A program made the translations under genes and the position numbers. Of a stretch of 64,000 nucleotides of DNA, positions 40,371 through 49,037 are shown in pieces. Under the pieces are notes generated by a model, which ran no database searches, had not been told where the DNA came from, and saw only the letters and a program-made list of their open reading frames with translations. Positions within the stretch are counted from its first letter, which is position 1. Each line of letters opens with the position of its first letter. Source of the stretch: G963662905 sp965230045 (GTDB lineage Bacteria; Bacteroidota; Bacteroidia; Bacteroidales; WRLA01); contig OZ245940.1 of the NCBI GenBank assembly GCA_965230045.1, positions 1,798,001 through 1,862,000 of the forward strand, in the 5' to 3' direction.

Positions 40371-40467
40371 TTTTAAAACAAGTATTGTGTCTTTTGTTAT
40401 TACTGGCTGTTACTGCTTTTGTGAGTGGTAAAACCAACCTTCAGAAGGGGTTATTTGGCTTTTCTGT

Positions 40468-40599
40468 ATAAGCAAAGTCATGCTTCATGGCCGGGCAAGC
40501 CGTTTCCTTATGCAAACGCATGATTTGGCGCCGGGGGCTTATGTGTGTACCTTGGTGGCTGGAACGGAAAGCTATAATGAGAAGGTAGTGAAGGAGTAA
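40468..40599 (+). pseudogene. orphan T9SS sorting-domain remnant
   Basis: An open frame from about 40432 to TAA 40597-40599 ends in MLHGRASRF...LAPGAYVCTLVAGTE...NEKVVKE. This looks like the last ~40 residues of a type-A T9SS C-terminal domain (compare the usual GxYxxxL..G....KK..V pattern). No start codon with a signal peptide or cargo domain precedes it. The cargo gene has therefore been lost or deleted here, with the repeat array just downstream. Confidence 0.65.
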
Positions 40600-40660
40600 G
40601 TTCTGTTAAATTGTAATGCTAAAAAATATCTCGCGCAAAGACGCCAGGCCGCAAAGAGCA

Positions 40661-40890
40661 ATCATCCCCTTGGTGACTTTACATGAGAAACTCCTCATCA
40701 ACCAAGCAATTACAGTCATCCCTCTTAGCGCCTTTGCGGCTTTGCGAGAAAAAATATATCAGCAATTAAAGCCAACATCATCCCCTTGGTGACTTTACAT
40801 GAGAAACTCCTCATCAACCAAGCAATTACAGTCATCCCTCTTAGCGCCTTTGCGGCTTTGCGAGAAAAAAAATCAGTATTTAAAGCCAAC
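40661..40890. repeat. 116-bp tandem repeat, two near-identical copies and a partial third
   Basis: Copy 1 begins at 40661 (ATCATCCCCTTGGTGAC), copy 2 at 40777, and a partial third at about 40893. Each contains TTAGCGCCTTTGCGGCTTTGCGAG. The reverse complement of part of this motif also occurs at 40630-40660 (TCTCGCGCAAAGACGCC). The remainder of 40375-41065 is noncoding and low complexity. Confidence 0.8.
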
Positions 40891-41014
40891 ATCATCCCCT
40901 TGGCGCCTTAGAGAAAACACATCCACATTCATAACCCACATCCCCTCCGCAAGAAAAACATCCATTCTTTCCCGAAGAAAATATTCAACCGTCATTTTGG
41001 CAGCCTCCGGCCAC

Positions 41015-41030
41015 TGGCACAGCCTTTGAT
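41015..41030 (+). promoter_or_regulatory. sigma-54-like promoter candidate before htpG
   Basis: TGGCAC (41015-41020) is followed after the correct spacing by TTGAT; GG and GA dinucleotides are 10 nt apart as in -24/-12 elements. The -12 element lacks the usual GC. The predicted start would be about 25 nt before ATG 41066. Confidence 0.25.
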
Positions 41031-41065
41031 GTCGCCTTGCCAGAAAAATCTAAAACACTATAATT

Positions 41066-42973
41066 ATGCAAAAAGGAAAGATTAACGTACAAACCGAAAA
41101 CATTTTTCCAATCATTAAGAAATTCCTTTATTCGGATCATGAAATTTTTCTCCGCGAGCTGATTTCCAACGCTGTTGATGCTACCCAAAAACTTAAGGCA
41201 CTATCGGCAATGGGCAAAGCGGAAGGCGAACTGGGCGACCTCACCATCGAAGTGCTGCTCGACGACAAAAAGAAAACCCTTACCGTGCGCGATAAGGGCA
41301 TTGGAATGACTGCCGAAGAAGTCGAAAAGTATATCAACCAGATTGCTTTTTCAGGCGCTGAAGAATTTGTGAAAGAATTCAAAGGCAAAAGCGAAGCTGA
41401 ATCAGCCAATATCATTGGTCACTTTGGTCTGGGTTTTTATTCGTCATTTATGGTGGCCGACAAAGTGGAAATCAAAACACTTTCCTACCAAAACGAGGCT
41501 GTTCCTGTGAAATGGGAATGCGATGGCAGCCCGAATTATTCCCTAAAGGACATCAAGAAAAAAACACGTGGAACGGATATTATCCTGCATATTGCCGATG
41601 ATTCCAAAGAATTCCTCGAAGAATACCGCATCCTCGATCTGCTCAAGAAATACTGTAAGTTCCTTCCGGTAGAAATCCAGTTTGGAACAGAAAAAATTTC
41701 TGAAAAAGTAGAGGGCGAAAAAGATAAGGACGGCAATGATGTGTATAAAGAAATTGAAAAAGACCGTATCATCAACAATACCAAGCCTGAATGGACGCAG
41801 AAGCCTGCCGACCTGAGCGAGGAAGATTATAAAAACTTCTACCGCGAGCTCTATCCGATGAATTTCGAAGAGCCGCTGTTCCATATCCACCTCAATGTAG
41901 ATTATCCGTTCAACCTCACCGGGATCCTCTACTTCCCGAAAGTAAAAAACCGCTTCGAGGTGCAGAAGGATAAAATTCAGCTCTATTCAAATCAGGTTTT
42001 TGTTACCGATTCTGTTGAAGGTATCGTGCCTGATTTCCTGATGTTGCTGCATGGTGTGCTCGATTCTCCTGACATCCCGCTTAACGTATCACGTTCCTAC
42101 TTGCAAAGCGATGGCAATGTGAAGAAAATCAGCAACCACATCATGAAAAAGGTGGCAGGCAAACTTGAAGAAATGTACAAGGACGATCGCGAAGATTTTG
42201 AGAAGAAATGGGACGATATCCGTGTATTTATCGAGTATGGTATGATCAGCGAAGAGAAATTCTACGAGCGTGCCGAGAAATTCTGCCTCCTGAAAAACAT
42301 GGAAGGCAAATACTTCAATTTCGAAGAATACAAAGAGAAAATCAAAGAAAACCAGACCGATAAAGATAAAAAACTGGTTTATCTCTATACCACAAATGTG
42401 GAAGAACAGTACAGCTATATTGAAGCGGCCAAGCAAAAAGGTTATGATGTGCTCCAGATGGACGGAATCCTCGACAGCCACTTCATCAACCATATGGAAA
42501 CCAAGCTGGGCGATGCTTCTTTCGTGCGTGTGGACGCCGAAACAGCCGATAAGCTGATCAAGAAGGATGAAGAAATTCCTTCCAAACTTTCGGATGAAGA
42601 CAAAGAAAAGCTGAAGCCTGTTTTTGAAGGCAATCTCGATAAAACACAATTTACCGTAATGTTCGAGAATATGTCGGAAAGTGAGCAGCCTGTCATTATT
42701 ACACGTCCTGAATTTATGCGCCGCATGAAAGATATGCAGGAACTTGGTGGAGGCGGAGGAATGGGCTTTATGGGCAATATGCCCGATAGCTACAACCTTG
42801 TTGTAAACAGCAACCACCCCATTGTTTCTGAAATCCTGGGCATGGAAGACGAAGAAAAGAAAGGTAGCCTGGCCAAGCAACTGACCGATCTGGCTCTGCT
42901 TTCTCAGAATATGCTCAAAGGCGAAAGCCTGGATAAATTCCTGAAACGTAGCGTGGAACTCATTGGAAAATAA
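41066..42973 (+). CDS. htpG: molecular chaperone HtpG (Hsp90 family)
   Basis: A 635-residue bacterial Hsp90. The GHKL ATPase domain has SDHEIFLRELISNAVDA near the start, VRDKGIGM, and GHFGLGFYSSFMVADKV. Middle and C-terminal dimerisation domains follow, with the Bacteroidales-like glycine-rich linker (ELGGGGGMGFMGN) near residue 560. It acts with DnaK in cytoplasmic protein folding under stress. It is a single-gene unit preceded by a repeat-rich noncoding region and followed by a hairpin. Confidence 0.98.
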   Translation: MQKGKINVQTENIFPIIKKFLYSDHEIFLRELISNAVDATQKLKALSAMGKAEGELGDLTIEVLLDDKKKTLTVRDKGIGMTAEEVEKYINQIAFSGAEEFVKEFKGKSEAESANIIGHFGLGFYSSFMVADKVEIKTLSYQNEAVPVKWECDGSPNYSLKDIKKKTRGTDIILHIADDSKEFLEEYRILDLLKKYCKFLPVEIQFGTEKISEKVEGEKDKDGNDVYKEIEKDRIINNTKPEWTQKPADLSEEDYKNFYRELYPMNFEEPLFHIHLNVDYPFNLTGILYFPKVKNRFEVQKDKIQLYSNQVFVTDSVEGIVPDFLMLLHGVLDSPDIPLNVSRSYLQSDGNVKKISNHIMKKVAGKLEEMYKDDREDFEKKWDDIRVFIEYGMISEEKFYERAEKFCLLKNMEGKYFNFEEYKEKIKENQTDKDKKLVYLYTTNVEEQYSYIEAAKQKGYDVLQMDGILDSHFINHMETKLGDASFVRVDAETADKLIKKDEEIPSKLSDEDKEKLKPVFEGNLDKTQFTVMFENMSESEQPVIITRPEFMRRMKDMQELGGGGGMGFMGNMPDSYNLVVNSNHPIVSEILGMEDEEKKGSLAKQLTDLALLSQNMLKGESLDKFLKRSVELIGK

Positions 42974-42992
42974 ATATTTCCTTATATCTTTG
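42963..42992 (+). promoter_or_regulatory. promoter candidate overlapping the end of htpG
   Basis: TTG (42963-42965), 19-nt spacer, TATCTTTG (42985-42992). The start would be near 42999, directly inside the hairpin below, so it would yield a very short RNA or an attenuated leader for lemA. Confidence 0.45.
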
Positions 42993-42993
42993 T

Positions 42994-43046
42994 AAAGGCT
43001 GGTTGTGCCTGCGGCTGATGTTGCTGCAGATCAGCCAGCCTTTTTT
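42994..43046 (+). terminator. terminator after htpG
   Basis: AAAGGCTGG pairs with CCAGCCTTT, with an inner GGCTGAT/ATCAGCC stem, followed by a run of T. It lies 21 nt after the htpG stop. Confidence 0.85.
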
Positions 43047-43125
43047 AGTTCAGGCTTATATAAAAAATCAGATCTTACCGTTAGTGATATAAAATAGAAT
43101 TAAAATTACCATTAAAATAAAACAC

Positions 43126-43728
43126 ATGAAAAAAGGATGCATCATCACCGCTGTAATCTTTGGAGTTATCCTGCTCTTTGGAATTATAATTTATGCCACG
43201 GTAAAAAATAAGTATAATAACTTAGTTGTTCAGGATGAGCAGGTTACTGCGGCCTGGTCGCAGGTAGAGAATGTTTATCAGCGACGTGCCGACCTGATTC
43301 CCAATTTGGTAAATACCGTGAAAGGCTATGCCGACTTTGAAAAGGAAACCCTGACCGGAGTAATCGAAGCCCGTTCCAAAGCTACGTCCGTTACGATTGA
43401 TCCTTCTAATCTGAATGCAGCCAATTTGGCTCAGTTTCAGCAGGCACAGGATGGGCTAAGCTCTGCACTTTCGCGCCTGATGGTAGTAGTGGAACGTTAT
43501 CCCGACCTGAAAGCCAACCAGAATTTTATGGATTTGCAGGCACAGCTTGAAGGAACAGAAAACCGTATCACAACAGAGCGGATGAAATTCAATCAGGCGG
43601 TACAATCGTATAATACCATGATGCGCCAGTTTCCAATGAACCTGTTTGCATCTATGTTCGGTTTTGAGACGAAAGCCTATTTTAAATCAGAACAAGGAGC
43701 AGAGAAAGCGCCGGAAGTTAAGTTTTAA
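43126..43728 (+). CDS. lemA: LemA-family protein
   Basis: The 200-residue protein has one N-terminal membrane helix (CIITAVIFGVILLFGIIIYATV) and then the LemA domain: NNLVVQDEQVTAAWSQVENVYQRRADLIPNLV, then VKGYADFEKETLTGVIEAR and the final FKSEQGAEKAPEVKF. LemA proteins are helical membrane-anchored proteins of uncertain function, often coupled to TPM proteins. The next two genes are TPM-domain proteins at 15 and 27 nt spacing, a conserved cluster. Confidence 0.95.
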   Translation: MKKGCIITAVIFGVILLFGIIIYATVKNKYNNLVVQDEQVTAAWSQVENVYQRRADLIPNLVNTVKGYADFEKETLTGVIEARSKATSVTIDPSNLNAANLAQFQQAQDGLSSALSRLMVVVERYPDLKANQNFMDLQAQLEGTENRITTERMKFNQAVQSYNTMMRQFPMNLFASMFGFETKAYFKSEQGAEKAPEVKF

Positions 43729-43749
43729 TATCCTAAAAAATTATTGAAA

Positions 43750-44190
43750 ATGAATGCAGTACAAATTTTTTCAAAGGAAGAGAAAGAGGATATTACACAA
43801 GCCATCCTGAATGCGGAGCTGGATACTTCCGGGGAAATCAGGGTGCATGTCGAAAATGTTTGCGAAGGCGATGTGCTCGACAGGGCTTCTTATTGGTTTG
43901 ATAAACTCAATATGCAAAAAACCGACCAGCGCAATGGCGTTTTGTTTTATCTGGCCGTGAAAAATCGGAAATTTGCCGTTTTGGGCGACCGTGGAATAAA
44001 CCAACGTGTGCCCGCTAATTTTTGGGACAGCATCAAAGATCAGATGCTTGCACATTTTCGCGAAAACCGTTTTGCCGATGGTCTGATTGAAGGAATATCC
44101 GAAGCCGGCCTGAAATTGAAAGAACACTTCCCTTATCAGCAAAATGATGTAAACGAATTGCCTGATGATATTTCATTTGGCGAGAATTAA
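43750..44190 (+). CDS. TPM-domain protein (soluble)
   Basis: From ATG 43750 the protein has 146 residues. It contains a TPM/Psb32-like domain (SGEIRVHVENVCEGDVLDRASYWFDKLNM; RNGVLFYLAVKNRKFAVLGDRGI). It has no signal peptide, unlike its neighbour. TPM proteins have been linked to phosphatase-like or photosystem-repair roles; here the role is unknown. An upstream in-frame TTG at 43744 adds only two residues and is less likely. Confidence 0.85.
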   Translation: MNAVQIFSKEEKEDITQAILNAELDTSGEIRVHVENVCEGDVLDRASYWFDKLNMQKTDQRNGVLFYLAVKNRKFAVLGDRGINQRVPANFWDSIKDQMLAHFRENRFADGLIEGISEAGLKLKEHFPYQQNDVNELPDDISFGEN

Positions 44191-44217
44191 TCCAGCAAAG
44201 GCTGAAAAAACCGAATT

Positions 44218-45036
44218 ATGAAAAAAACAGCTCCTAATATAAGGCTTCTCTCTTTGAGTTTTTTGATGGCTCTGAGCCTCGCCCTTCAGGCACAAATACC
44301 GGAGAAACCCAATCCACCACGGCTTGTCAATGATTTTGCCGATGTGCTTTCTGACGAACAGGAAGCGCGTCTGGAGAAACAGCTGGTAGCTTTTAACGAT
44401 ACAACATCTACGCAAATCGTTGTGCTTACCGTTCCTTCACTTGGTGGTTATGATCCGGCCGGATTTGCCACACAGCTAGGTTTAAAATGGGAGGTAGGAC
44501 AAAAAGGAAAAAACAATGGCCTCATCGTATTGGTCAAACCAAAAATGGGCACTAATGACCGTGGCCATGCCTTTATATCAGTAGGTTATGGCCTCGAAGG
44601 CGTTGTGCCCGATGCTATTGCCAATCGTATTGTGGATAATGAAATGATCCCGTATTTTAAGCAAAACGACTATTACAACGGTATTTTGGCCGGAACGGAT
44701 ATTCTGCGGTCCATTACTTCGGGAGAATATACTGCCGAACAATACAAAGAGCAATCAGAAGGCGATCCGCTTTTTGCTTTGGTTGTCTTTTTGTTTGTGG
44801 CTTTTTTCGTGATGATGATGATGGTTCGTAGCAGACGTAATCAGGCTTCATATACCATTGGAAGAGGAGCGGCAAGCAGTTTGCCCTGGTGGGCGCTTAT
44901 GATGGGCAGTGGATCTTCATTTGGAGGAGGTTCCTCATCAGGCTCCGGTTGGTCCGACTTTTCTTCCGGAGGTGGAAGCTTTGGCGGTTTTGGCGGTGGA
45001 AGCTTTGGTGGGGGAGGAGCCGGTGGAAGCTGGTAG
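44218..45036 (+). CDS. TPM-domain membrane protein with glycine-rich tail (YgcG-like)
   Basis: A 272-residue protein: signal peptide (LLSLSFLMALSLALQAQ), TPM domain (about residues 38-160, including VNDFADVLSDEQEARLEKQLV and QIVVLTVPSLGG), a transmembrane helix near 190-210 (FALVVFLFVAFFVMMMM) and a C-terminal tail of Gly/Ser repeats ending GGGGAGGSW. This is the usual YgcG/YoaW-like architecture. It closes the lemA cluster. The function of the trio is not established. Confidence 0.92.
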   Translation: MKKTAPNIRLLSLSFLMALSLALQAQIPEKPNPPRLVNDFADVLSDEQEARLEKQLVAFNDTTSTQIVVLTVPSLGGYDPAGFATQLGLKWEVGQKGKNNGLIVLVKPKMGTNDRGHAFISVGYGLEGVVPDAIANRIVDNEMIPYFKQNDYYNGILAGTDILRSITSGEYTAEQYKEQSEGDPLFALVVFLFVAFFVMMMMVRSRRNQASYTIGRGAASSLPWWALMMGSGSSFGGGSSSGSGWSDFSSGGGSFGGFGGGSFGGGGAGGSW

Positions 45037-45120
45037 CTTCTGTTTATTTTCGTTGTTTTTCTTTCTTCCTATGACTTTTTTCAATAGCTAACTTCAAAAT
45101 TTTCTATGATTTTTGAATTA

Positions 45121-45180
45121 AACTGCATGATTTTATATAAATTTGTGCATATAACTGCATGATTTTATATAAATTTGTGC
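45121..45180 (+). repeat. 28-nt direct repeat carrying -7-like boxes
   Basis: Two exact 28-nt copies (45121-45148 and 45153-45180) separated by ATAT each contain TAAATTTG, a TAnnTTTG match. They lie directly upstream of the ATPase gene at 45197 and may form a doubled promoter. Confidence 0.65.
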
Positions 45181-45196
45181 TGTAATTTGTTTTGCT

Positions 45197-46324
45197 ATGA
45201 TAAAAAGAGGATTATATCGGCGAATATCATCACGATTGTTTAAAGGAAAAGTAGTTGTACTTTATGGTGCGCGTCGTGTGGGGAAAACAACTTTGTCGCA
45301 GTCTTTTGTACAAAACATTGAAGGAGCGCGCTATTTTAACTGCGAGTTAGAGCAGAACCGTTCAGCTATAGAAACCACCAATACAGAATTGCTAAAAAGT
45401 TTTTTTGGACCCTACAGGCTGATTATTCTTGATGAAGCACAGCATATTCAAAACATTGGATTGATCCTAAAAGTGCTTGTTGATACTTTCCCTGATATGC
45501 AGATTATTGCTACCGGTTCATCGAGTTTTGACCTTGGGCAGAAAATCAGTGAACCATTGACCGGGCGCGCCCGCCGGTTTGTTTTGTATCCACTATCATA
45601 TCAGGAATTAGTTTCGGCAGGTGATCCGATCAGTGTTTATGCTCAATTGGATAATATACTGCGTTTTGGTCTTTATCCTGAAGTCTATGGCAAAAGTGAG
45701 GAAGAAGCCATTGAGGAGCTTAATGAAATTGCCTCCAATTATTTGTATAAGGATGTTTTGCAGTTTGAACGCCTGAAACGTTCTGATCTGCTGATGAATT
45801 TACTTAAAGCATTGGCTTTTCAGCTTGGAAGTGATGTGTCTTTTCAGGAGCTTAGTCGCTTGTTGGGTGTTAGTGTCCATACTGTTATCCGATATATTGA
45901 ACTCCTGGAACAGAGCTTTGTGATTTATCGTTTGCATTCCTATAGCCGAAATCCCCGAAAGGAACTGAGCAAATCCCAAAAGATTTATTTCAATGACCTG
46001 GGAATCCGAAATGCGGTTATTCAGCAATTTGCACCCTTGAATTTGAGGAATGACAAAGGTGCTTTGTGGGAAAATTTCTGCATTAATGAGCGCATTAAAT
46101 GGAATCAGGCGCAGGGGAATCATCAGAATATCTATTTTTGGCGCAGCTATGCACAGCAGGAAGTGGATTATATCGAAGAAAGCGATGGTCAACTACATGC
46201 TTTTGAATTTAAGTATGCACCAAAATCCAAAGTCAAGGTGCCATCGGGTTTTGCGAAATCCTATCCCGATACGGCTTTCAAACAAATCAATCGCGAGAAT
46301 TTTGTTTATGAGCTTTTCCGGTAA
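45197..46324 (+). CDS. AAA-type ATPase with DUF4143 domain (second copy)
   Basis: The 375-residue protein has a P-loop GARRVGKTT (residues 24-32), Walker B LIILDEAQ, IIATGSSSF as sensor-like strand, and a DUF4143 domain. Its tail shows EVDYIEESDGQLHAFEFKY, a nuclease-like pattern. It is more distant than close to the homolog at 23616. Such genes vary between strains and are often acquired. Function unknown. The gene is preceded by the doubled 28-nt repeat. Confidence 0.85.
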   Translation: MIKRGLYRRISSRLFKGKVVVLYGARRVGKTTLSQSFVQNIEGARYFNCELEQNRSAIETTNTELLKSFFGPYRLIILDEAQHIQNIGLILKVLVDTFPDMQIIATGSSSFDLGQKISEPLTGRARRFVLYPLSYQELVSAGDPISVYAQLDNILRFGLYPEVYGKSEEEAIEELNEIASNYLYKDVLQFERLKRSDLLMNLLKALAFQLGSDVSFQELSRLLGVSVHTVIRYIELLEQSFVIYRLHSYSRNPRKELSKSQKIYFNDLGIRNAVIQQFAPLNLRNDKGALWENFCINERIKWNQAQGNHQNIYFWRSYAQQEVDYIEESDGQLHAFEFKYAPKSKVKVPSGFAKSYPDTAFKQINRENFVYELFR

Positions 46325-46391
46325 TTCATTGTTATTTATGGATTAAAACAAACGGCTTGCTGGGAGAAAAATAAGTATAAATCAGCAAAAA

Positions 46392-46418
46392 AAAGAGGCG
46401 CAAAATCTACGCCTCTTT
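46392..46418 (-). terminator. terminator between convergent ATPase and peptidase genes
   Basis: AAAGAGGCG pairs with CGCCTCTTT (9 bp) around a 9-nt loop; minus-strand T-run follows (A-run on plus). It lies 24 nt after the peptidase stop. Confidence 0.88.
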
Positions 46419-46441
46419 CCTAATAACAGCTTTGGTGCTTT

Positions 46442-48130
46442 TTAATTTTTGCCTTTGATCGCCTTCGGTGAAACCCGACCCGATTTCATGGCCATATGTT
46501 CTTCTACTTTTCTGCGGAGTTCGCCATTCTTGCGGTGATGCTCAAGCATAGCACGTATTTCGTCTGTACTATAAGTATTTAGGTTATGTGGCCTTTGCGC
46601 TGTTGGCGATGGAGAAGCAGCGTATTTGCCCGGACGCTCAGGTGTTGTGCTCTTGAGATAGGAGCTGGTTTTTTGTGCCATAGAACCCTGTATGATACCA
46701 TCTTTAATGTAGATTGGATCTCCGTTTTCTTCTGTGAAATAAAAGAAGTTATTGGCTTCATCATGCTCTTTGATCGCATCAAAACCATCCGCGATTAAAA
46801 CAAGGTAGTAATAGCCTTCCATAACAGGCATTTGATACACCCATGAGAAACTGGCTTCCGGATCGTTATACAATGCTTCGGCTACAGATTGCCCGCCGGG
46901 AACGTTGATGTGGTTCCACCAATTCGATTCACCGTAAATCGGCCCCATGTCTTCGGTGAGTTCACCATCTTCGCCATAATTACCATAATCATCGCTATAA
47001 TAGTCATAAACCAATATACCGTAATCTTCGGCATTATAGGCGTTGTAATATACGTACAAAATATTCCAGTCTTCACGGGCTTCAATGGTTTCGTCGCCAA
47101 CATTATATACATTGTAGGTAATGGCACGGACTGTCGGGTCTTCCCAGTCGGGATAATCGTAATCGTTGAGTTCCCAGCCGACTAAGTCTTTGGTTCCGTT
47201 TACAACGGTATTGCCCGGATCGTAACCTTCCTGTTTTTTGTTTGTGGCAACGAATGCGGCAAAACAAAATTCATCTACAAAGAAGTTGTAATCAACCCAG
47301 ATGTAACCACGGTCGCCCCAAACAGTATTCCAGGAGTTGATTACGCGGAAAGCTCCGTTAAGCCCCTTGCTATCGTCATAACCGGCCAAAACCATAGCGT
47401 GGTAGGCGTGCTGGCCGTTATAATTATAGGAATCGGATGAAAGCACGGCCTCTGAATTCCAGCTCATAAAATTATCACCAAGTTTAGCTCCAATGGCAAT
47501 CGGGCGGCCTTTGGCCAGATAATCTTTCAGGCTGATCACATTGATGTCGATTTTCCTGTAGTTTTCAATTTTATGATCACCGGCTTCTGAAGTCCAGCCG
47601 GATTGAGGAGAGGAAGTGCAATCGCCCAGCCCGTCATAAGGAACTGTTGCCAGTGTGGCAATACCGCGCGACTGAATCACATCCAGGGCGGGTTCAAAAC
47701 CGGTTCCGTTGCAGTCTGCTCCTTTTAAGTCTCCCGGAATAGACCAAAATAAGTCTTTGGGGCTAAACTGATTGGATGCGGATGCCAGTTGCGATGAACT
47801 TAAGCCATTGTCCATGCCGTTGATGGCTGTTTTTAAATTATAACCAACTGCCCAGGCAACACAGGTTCCGTATTGTCCCTGATCGCCAATGGGTGGGAAT
47901 TTATCAACCAGATCTACACTCGATGGGAATTCAGTATTGTCATCCAGGTCGATGTCATCTTCAATTTCGTCCATGTTTTCCTGTTCAATGCCAATCCATC
48001 CCAGAAAAACCTGTACAGTGTCGTCGTCAAAAAATTCTTCAATGTCATCTTCGGTACATCCGTTAAAAAGCAAAGCAGACCCTACGAGAAAGAGTCCGGC
48101 AAACCAAAAAATTAAATTTTTCCTTTTCAT
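46442..48130 (-). CDS. papain-family (C1) cysteine peptidase lipoprotein
   Basis: A 562-residue protein with a lipoprotein signal (LFNGC, Cys25). The C1 domain shows the oxyanion Gln84 and nucleophile Cys90 in GDQGQYGTCVAWA, catalytic His244 in HAYHAMVLAGYDD, and Asn265 in INSWNTVWGDRGY. A CARDB-like domain (about residues 310-475, ending YYLVLIADGFDAIKEHDEANNF) follows, then a charged tail. It is probably anchored to the outer membrane facing the periplasm or surface. The last gene of the ccmF-pentapeptide-peptidase unit. Acidic residues near 30-66 may form a spacer. Confidence 0.9.
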   Translation of the reverse strand: MKRKNLIFWFAGLFLVGSALLFNGCTEDDIEEFFDDDTVQVFLGWIGIEQENMDEIEDDIDLDDNTEFPSSVDLVDKFPPIGDQGQYGTCVAWAVGYNLKTAINGMDNGLSSSQLASASNQFSPKDLFWSIPGDLKGADCNGTGFEPALDVIQSRGIATLATVPYDGLGDCTSSPQSGWTSEAGDHKIENYRKIDINVISLKDYLAKGRPIAIGAKLGDNFMSWNSEAVLSSDSYNYNGQHAYHAMVLAGYDDSKGLNGAFRVINSWNTVWGDRGYIWVDYNFFVDEFCFAAFVATNKKQEGYDPGNTVVNGTKDLVGWELNDYDYPDWEDPTVRAITYNVYNVGDETIEAREDWNILYVYYNAYNAEDYGILVYDYYSDDYGNYGEDGELTEDMGPIYGESNWWNHINVPGGQSVAEALYNDPEASFSWVYQMPVMEGYYYLVLIADGFDAIKEHDEANNFFYFTEENGDPIYIKDGIIQGSMAQKTSSYLKSTTPERPGKYAASPSPTAQRPHNLNTYSTDEIRAMLEHHRKNGELRRKVEEHMAMKSGRVSPKAIKGKN

Positions 48131-48140
48131 AATTATCTGT

Positions 48141-49037
48141 TTAGAAGTTTATTTCAGCATCCTCATTTTCTTTTATAAAATTGCCTGCCAATGGTGAACC
48201 CATCAGGTAATATCCGCCCGAAAGCTCGATTTTGGAATACACTTTGACTTCATGGAATTTGGATTCGCCCATAACCTTAATGCTGTTCAGCATGGCTGCT
48301 TCATGAAATCCGGTTTTAACAAATTCAAGCCGGTTTTGGATATAGGCGCTTTGAAAAAGAAATTTCCCTGTAAAAGTAGTATAATTCATATAAAAATCAA
48401 AGCTTTTTATAAGACTGAAATCTACATTGTCTTCAAAAGAGCATACGTTAAAGCGTGCTTCCCCGTCAAAACGGGCATTCTGAAAGGATGCTATATCAAG
48501 GAATTTTGCTTTGAAAAAATCGGCATTGCCACGAAAACGCAGGCGTTGGCATTTTACCTCGCCACTAAAAACACATTGATTAAATACTGCTTCATTTCCA
48601 TGGATATCAGCGCCTTCAAGGCTAAATGCACTGTTAAAAAAGGAGCCGTTTAATGCAAGGCCGCCCCTGATCGTGCTGCCTTTCAGTTTGAAGGTGCTGT
48701 CGAAAGTACATTCCTGAAAAGTGATGCCATAATCAAATATGCTGAAATGGATCATTTTTTCTTCCTGACGAAATGCAAGTACTTCATCCTTAAAATGACA
48801 TCCCACAAAACAGACCGGCGCCTTTATGATGTGCGCAAACTGTCCAATGGCAACAGGCTGTCCCTCAATGAGCGTGAAATCCAGTTTTCCTTCAATGGTT
48901 TTGTCGTGGATGAAGACAGCATCTCCATCTTCGATATCATCAAGAATATCTTCTGCGTCAACGGTATTGCCTGCCATGGTTCCCATCGCGATAAGGATCA
49001 TAAAAAAAGTGAATAGGGGTGTTTTAAATTGTTTCAT
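48141..49037 (-). CDS. exported pentapeptide-repeat-like protein
   Basis: A 298-residue protein with a signal peptide (MKQFKTPLFTFFMILIAMGTMAG). The body (about residues 85-260) shows a repeated pattern of aromatic residue and small residues every five positions, such as AFRF/ADFFKAKFLDIASFQNARFDGEARFNVCSF, which fits a right-handed pentapeptide helix. Its ATG overlaps the end of the CcmF-like gene by 14 nt, so they are translationally coupled; the peptidase gene follows after 10 nt. Function unknown. Confidence 0.82.
   Translation of the reverse strand: MKQFKTPLFTFFMILIAMGTMAGNTVDAEDILDDIEDGDAVFIHDKTIEGKLDFTLIEGQPVAIGQFAHIIKAPVCFVGCHFKDEVLAFRQEEKMIHFSIFDYGITFQECTFDSTFKLKGSTIRGGLALNGSFFNSAFSLEGADIHGNEAVFNQCVFSGEVKCQRLRFRGNADFFKAKFLDIASFQNARFDGEARFNVCSFEDNVDFSLIKSFDFYMNYTTFTGKFLFQSAYIQNRLEFVKTGFHEAAMLNSIKVMGESKFHEVKVYSKIELSGGYYLMGSPLAGNFIKENEDAEINF

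Noticed and set aside
40661..40890. CRISPR array
   Set aside because: The repeat unit is 116 bp and nearly identical throughout, without short repeats and variable spacers, and no cas gene is near.
40799..41029. A 76-codon frame overlapping the tandem repeats
   Set aside because: It is repetitive, lacks a credible start context and has no recognisable features.
42089..42880. A 263-codon minus-strand frame opposite htpG
   Set aside because: It lies entirely within the htpG coding region on the other strand, with no family signature.
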